A stretch of DNA of 21,653 nt, taken from positions 1-21,653 of the forward strand of contig JAGRNR010000062.1 in assembly GCA_020440645.1 (NCBI GenBank), given 5' to 3'. Made by a program: the position numbers and the translations under genes. Positions 21,629 through 21,653 of this stretch are shown here, in pieces (positions within the stretch are counted from its first letter, which is position 1; every line of letters begins with the position of its first letter). The notes under the pieces are model-generated. The model was given only the letters and a program-made list of their open reading frames with translations, was not told where the DNA came from and searched no databases. Origin of the DNA: JAHEFU01 sp020440645. GTDB taxonomy: Bacteria; 4484-113; JAFGCY01.

Positions 21629-21653
21629 TTTTAATTGAACTATTGTATATCAT

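Larger units (their letters stand above)
20703..21653. other. Gene-free, repeat-rich stretch of about 950 bases
   Basis: No reading frame here has a ribosome binding site and believable protein; the longest translate into Pro/Ala/Arg- or Cys-rich repeats. It holds a series of hairpins and short repeats listed separately, an oligo-purine/pyrimidine patchwork at 21079-21115 and 21535-21575, a TTGACA/TGTCAA palindrome at 21419-21433 and a weak terminator-like AACCGG/CCGGTT stem at 21455-21483. It resembles a landing zone for small mobile or dispersed repeats. Confidence 0.6.

Overview
The window looks like a GC-rich, diderm (Gram-negative type), probably flagellated bacterium. The evidence is an outer-membrane beta-barrel ending in Phe, several lipoprotein signal peptides, secreted proteins with Sec signals, and two genes at the left edge that fit a flagellar export/motor operon. 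I cannot fix the phylum. Two relaxed lipoboxes and the FlbB/MotE-FliK style gene pair would suit Spirochaetota, but this is a weak hint. Strong Shine-Dalgarno sites and sigma70-like promoters are visible.

Left arm (1-3467, minus strand): purM, a small lipoprotein with a carboxypeptidase-regulatory-like fold, a membrane-anchored MotE-like protein and the N-terminal part of a probable FliK lie in one co-directional run. Centre-left (3597-5597, plus): a class I aminotransferase is followed by two more small lipoproteins. The second of these has its own promoter, overlapped by a perfect palindrome. The run closes with a strong terminator at 5622-5651. Next (5650-8128, minus) come a YcaQ/AlkZ-type DNA glycosylase-like protein and a MacB-like ABC permease with no ATPase beside it. 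thpR (plus) follows, convergent with a secreted beta-propeller-like protein (minus) whose start overlaps the acpP terminator.

The rpmF-acpP pair (minus) and a large envelope/signalling operon (plus) diverge from a 200-bp promoter region. It contains a near-consensus promoter in each direction and two tandem DnaA-box-like 9-mers. The operon encodes an outer-membrane beta-barrel, a secreted FecR/calcium-binding/cohesin-like protein and a CHASE2 adenylate cyclase with intact catalytic residues. Together they could form an envelope-to-cAMP signalling unit, which is the most interesting protein system here.

A REP-associated tyrosine transposase (RAYT) follows. It is bracketed by 44-bp two-hairpin modules: one copy on the downstream side of the gene and two on the upstream side. 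After it come two secreted proteins of unknown function and a cache/HAMP/HD-GYP putative c-di-GMP phosphodiesterase, all on the plus strand. The last 950 bases hold no credible gene. They contain hairpins, a 24-bp tandem repeat and, at the right edge, a repeated 12-mer that may mark the end of an insertion sequence.
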